8,541 nt of DNA from RYN-431 sp036388295 (GTDB taxonomy: Bacteria > Planctomycetota > Phycisphaerae > Tepidisphaerales > Tepidisphaeraceae): contig DASVSC010000116.1 of assembly GCA_036388295.1 (NCBI GenBank), forward strand, positions 1 to 8,541, read 5' to 3'. The position numbers and the translations under genes are program-made. The notes beneath the pieces were generated by a model that saw only the letters and a program-made list of their open reading frames with translations, made no database searches and was not told the origin of the DNA. Position 1 is the first letter of the stretch, and each line of letters begins with the position of its first letter. This document shows positions 6,211 to 8,541 of this stretch, in pieces.

Positions 6211-8106
6211 ATGCTGAAGTATTTCGCCGCCATCGCACTGCTGTCCGCTTCGACCGTCCTGGCCGAAGCCACCACGAATCCCAATTCGACCCAGCCGTCC
6301 ACACCGCCGTCAACGCAGTCGACTACGCAGGCGGCGAAGAAGTTTCCGACCGCGGCCGAGCTGGCGAAGCGAATCACGGAACGGCGCAAAACCGAGGAGG
6401 GCAAGCTGCAGGTCGCCTACTTCGACCTCACCGGCGGCCTGACCGAAAAGCCGGCCGACTTCAGCCTGTTCAGTGAGCCGACGCCGACGCTGCGCGACGT
6501 GCTCGGCCGGATCAGCCGCGCCCGCACCGACGCGGACGTGAAGGCGTGCCTCTTCTACCTCGGCAGCGGCACCGGCCTGAACCTGTCGCAGGCGGGCGAA
6601 ATCCGCGACGCGCTCGCCGCCTTGCGCCGCGCGGGCAAGAAAACATTCGTCTACGCCGACACCTACGACACCGTCGGCTACACGCTCGCCAGCGGCGCGA
6701 CCGACGTCTGCCTGATGCCCGGCGGCGAGGTCTTCATCCCCGGCATCGGCTTCGAAACGATGTTCTACAAAGGCGCGTTCGACAAGCTCGGCGTGCAGGC
6801 CGACTACGTGCAGATCGGCGAATACAAAGGGGCCGAAGAGCCGTTCACGCGCGTCGGCCCCAGCGAAGAACTGAAAGGCGAACTGAACCGACTCGTCGAT
6901 TCCTACTACAAGCAGATCACCGACGGCATCGCGGTGAACCGGAACCTCAAAACCGAAGACGTGAAGCGGAACGTCGACAGCGCCATCCTGCACGCCAAGC
7001 AGGCCGAGGCGGCCGGCTGGGTCGACCATTTGGTCGACGCCGACGGCCTGCGCGACCTGATGAAACAGGAACTCGGCGGCGACGTGCGCGTCACCCACAA
7101 CTACGGCGCGACCAAGAAAGACGACGTCGATCTGTCGAACCCGTTCGCGATCTTCGCGCTGTTGAACAAGAAAGAGGCCGTCAGCGATAAGCCGAAAATT
7201 GCGGTCGTTTATGCCGAAGGCACCATCGTCGACGGTAAAGGCGGCGGCGGGCTGCTCGGCGGCAGCAGCGTCGGATCCGAGGAGATCCGCAAGGCGATGC
7301 GGCTGGCCGCGCGCGACGAAAAGGTGAAGGCCGTCGTCATCCGCATTGATTCGCCCGGCGGCAGCGCCCTGGCCAGCGAGGCGATGTGGCAGGCGGTGCG
7401 CCGCGTGCAGAAAGACAAGCCGGTGATCATCAGCATCGGCTCCATGGCGGCCAGCGGTGGGTACTACCTGGCCGCCGCCGGCGACCACATCGTCGCCGAC
7501 CCGACCGCCATCGTCGGCAGCATCGGCGTCGTCGGCGGCAAGTTCGTCCTCAGCGGCCTCTACGAAAAACTCGGCATCACCACCCAAACCTTCAGCCGCG
7601 GCCAAAACGCCGACCTGTTCAGCTCCACCAGCACCTTCTCCGACCGGCAGAAGCGCATGGTGACCACGTGGATGAAAAACACCTACGACCAATTCACCGA
7701 ACGCGTCATGAGCACGCGAAGCCGTACAATCAAGGACATCGACCAGGTCGCCCGCGGCCGCATCTTCCTGGCGGCCGATGCGAAGGATCTGGGCATGGTC
7801 GACCAACTCGGCGGCCTGGAAGCGGCCATCACCGTCGCGGCCGAGCGGGCGAAGCTGGCGGAATCGGCCTACGACGTCACCGTCCTGCCCCCGCCCACGA
7901 CACTGGCCGACATGCTCAACGGCCGAGAGGGTACCGACGCCAGCAGCGCGGCCGTCCTGCCGAAGGTGCAGATCAGCGCCGACGCGCTGCTAAAAACGCT
8001 GCCGCTCAGCCTGCGCACGTCGCTCGGCCAGCAGGTGGACCTGATGCACGTCCTGGAACACCGGCCGGTGGCGCTGATGAGCCCGTACGTGCTGACGGTG
8101 AAGTAA
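6211..8106 (+). CDS. sppA: Signal peptide peptidase SppA, long (67K) type
   Basis: 631-residue serine protease of family S49 that degrades cleaved signal peptides in or at the inner membrane, active site on the outer face. ATG 6211 follows GGAGAG (6202-6207) closely. An N-terminal signal sequence (MLKYFAAIALLSASTVLA, possible cleavage near 18) is followed by a Ser/Thr/Pro-rich linker (about 21-41). Two tandem crotonase-like S49 halves follow, about 64-290 and 328-560. As in E. coli SppA, the first half supplies the general base, K206 in GEYKGAEEPF, and the second the nucleophile, S415 in SMAASGGYYLA; E. coli uses K209 and S409, so spacing is nearly the same. RIDSPGGS 378-385 forms the oxyanion-side loop and GSIGV 436-440 is also typical. 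The C-terminal 70 residues (about 560-631) are less conserved. E. coli SppA is a membrane-anchored tetramer; here the segment could be an uncleaved anchor or a cleaved signal. Nothing suggests co-transcription with neighbours. Confidence 0.95.
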   Translation: MLKYFAAIALLSASTVLAEATTNPNSTQPSTPPSTQSTTQAAKKFPTAAELAKRITERRKTEEGKLQVAYFDLTGGLTEKPADFSLFSEPTPTLRDVLGRISRARTDADVKACLFYLGSGTGLNLSQAGEIRDALAALRRAGKKTFVYADTYDTVGYTLASGATDVCLMPGGEVFIPGIGFETMFYKGAFDKLGVQADYVQIGEYKGAEEPFTRVGPSEELKGELNRLVDSYYKQITDGIAVNRNLKTEDVKRNVDSAILHAKQAEAAGWVDHLVDADGLRDLMKQELGGDVRVTHNYGATKKDDVDLSNPFAIFALLNKKEAVSDKPKIAVVYAEGTIVDGKGGGGLLGGSSVGSEEIRKAMRLAARDEKVKAVVIRIDSPGGSALASEAMWQAVRRVQKDKPVIISIGSMAASGGYYLAAAGDHIVADPTAIVGSIGVVGGKFVLSGLYEKLGITTQTFSRGQNADLFSSTSTFSDRQKRMVTTWMKNTYDQFTERVMSTRSRTIKDIDQVARGRIFLAADAKDLGMVDQLGGLEAAITVAAERAKLAESAYDVTVLPPPTTLADMLNGREGTDASSAAVLPKVQISADALLKTLPLSLRTSLGQQVDLMHVLEHRPVALMSPYVLTVK

Positions 8107-8189
8107 GGGCTAAGTTTGTGGTGGAAGGAAAGGGCAGCCATCGACACGCCTGTCCGCTAGGAATACAGTTTCGAACGCAAACGATCCCT

Positions 8190-8501
8190 ATGCCAACGCT
8201 CGCCTGCCATGTCCCGCCGAAGTCTGCGATCGTCGCGTTCTGCAATAAGTTCGGCATCGCGGAGGTATCGCTGTTTGGGTCAATCCTGCGCGACGATTTC
8301 GGTCCCGACAGCGACGTCGATGTCCTTATCGCGCTCAAGCCCGGCTACGAATTGACGATCGACACGTATTTGGCCATGCGGGACGAACTTTCTGCCTTGT
8401 TCGACGGGCGTGAAATCGATTTGACGCAAAAGTCACTGCTGACGAACCCCTTCCGTCGCCACGAAATCCTGCGCACGCGGCAGGTGCTGTATGCCGCGTG
8501 A
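8190..8501 (+). CDS. Minimal nucleotidyltransferase, MntA-like antitoxin
   Basis: 103-residue cytoplasmic protein of the minimal nucleotidyltransferase (MNT, pol-beta-like) fold. The core is L-F-G30-S31, ten residues, D42-V-D44, an exact GSX10DXD motif, and a likely third metal-binding Asp at D77 (REIDLTQ). In studied MntA-HepT (type VII toxin-antitoxin) pairs this protein neutralises the HEPN toxin by adding AMP units to a tyrosine. ATG 8190 was chosen because it puts the GS motif 29 residues in, normal for the family; in-frame GTG codons from 8118 would add a non-homologous leader. No Shine-Dalgarno site precedes it (CGATCCCT), so it may be leaderless or weakly translated. The stop overlaps the next start by 11 nt, the usual arrangement for these pairs. 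G+C by hand count is about 59%, lower than sampled sppA sequence (65-68%), which hints at acquisition. An orphan housekeeping MNT is the alternative. Confidence 0.9.
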   Translation: MPTLACHVPPKSAIVAFCNKFGIAEVSLFGSILRDDFGPDSDVDVLIALKPGYELTIDTYLAMRDELSALFDGREIDLTQKSLLTNPFRRHEILRTRQVLYAA

Positions 8502-8541
8502 CCATGGCGAAGCAGCATCCTTGTACGACATGCTTCACGCC
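8491..8541 (+). CDS. HEPN-domain (HepT/DUF86-like) toxin, 3' partial
   Basis: Only the first 17 codons are inside the window: MPRDHGEAASLYDMLHA, open to the right edge. ATG 8491 lies inside the end of the nucleotidyltransferase gene and overlaps it by 11 nt (8491-8501) in another frame. The sequence resembles the start of DUF86/HepT proteins, which typically begin with Arg-Asp followed by an xYLxDMLEA-like helix. With an MNT gene directly upstream, a HEPN ribonuclease-type toxin is the natural partner. The catalytic RX4-6H segment lies in the missing part, so activity cannot be judged. An alternative start in another frame (ATG 8504) gives no recognisable protein. Confidence 0.68.
   Translation, partial: MPRDHGEAASLYDMLHA

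Noticed and set aside
6310..7806. 498-codon open frame on the minus strand opposite sppA
   Set aside because: Antisense shadow, Ala/Val/Asp/Gly-rich without recognisable domain; sppA on the plus strand has complete catalytic motifs.
7386..8189. In-frame upstream extension of the nucleotidyltransferase gene
   Set aside because: The stretch up to 8106 is an out-of-frame reading of sppA and is Arg/His/Pro-rich. The real protein begins at ATG 8190.

Overview
The window is GC-rich (about 65% G+C where sampled by hand) and bacterial. Three things suggest Planctomycetota, possibly Phycisphaerae or a relative: a secreted nuclease-fold protein ending in a PEP-CTERM sorting tag, a SpoIVB/S55-type protein in a non-sporulation setting, and generally weak Shine-Dalgarno sites. 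This placement is an inference; no rRNA or other marker gene is present.

Layout from left to right. (1) 2-1585, plus: an ABC exporter with fused membrane and ATPase domains, cut by the left edge. (2) 1648-2646, minus and convergent: an endonuclease/exonuclease/phosphatase-fold protein with signal peptide and PEP-CTERM tag. (3) 2647-2941: non-coding. (4) 2942-3015, minus: tRNA-Arg(CCU) with a candidate promoter at 3026-3054. (5) 3096-5054, plus: a secreted SpoIVB/S55-family protein whose serine and histidine motifs occur in the opposite order to SpoIVB. (6) 5088-5121: a perfect 13-bp hairpin between convergent genes. (7) 5171-6127, minus: a D-2-hydroxyacid dehydrogenase without an ACT domain. 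(8) 6128-6210: a short divergent intergenic region with an inverted repeat. (9) 6211-8106, plus: an SppA-type signal peptide peptidase with an intact Lys/Ser dyad. (10) 8190-8501, plus: a minimal nucleotidyltransferase (MntA-like) with the exact GSX10DXD motif. (11) 8491-8541, plus: the first 17 codons of a protein that looks like its HEPN (HepT/DUF86) partner, overlapping by 11 nt and cut by the right edge.

There is no single operon: gene orientations alternate and most neighbours have their own intergenic regions. Loose themes are the cell envelope (ABC exporter, PEP-CTERM protein, S55 protein, SppA) and, at the right edge, a probable MNT/HEPN toxin-antitoxin pair of lower G+C content. No insertion sequence, CRISPR array, phage gene or origin was seen.
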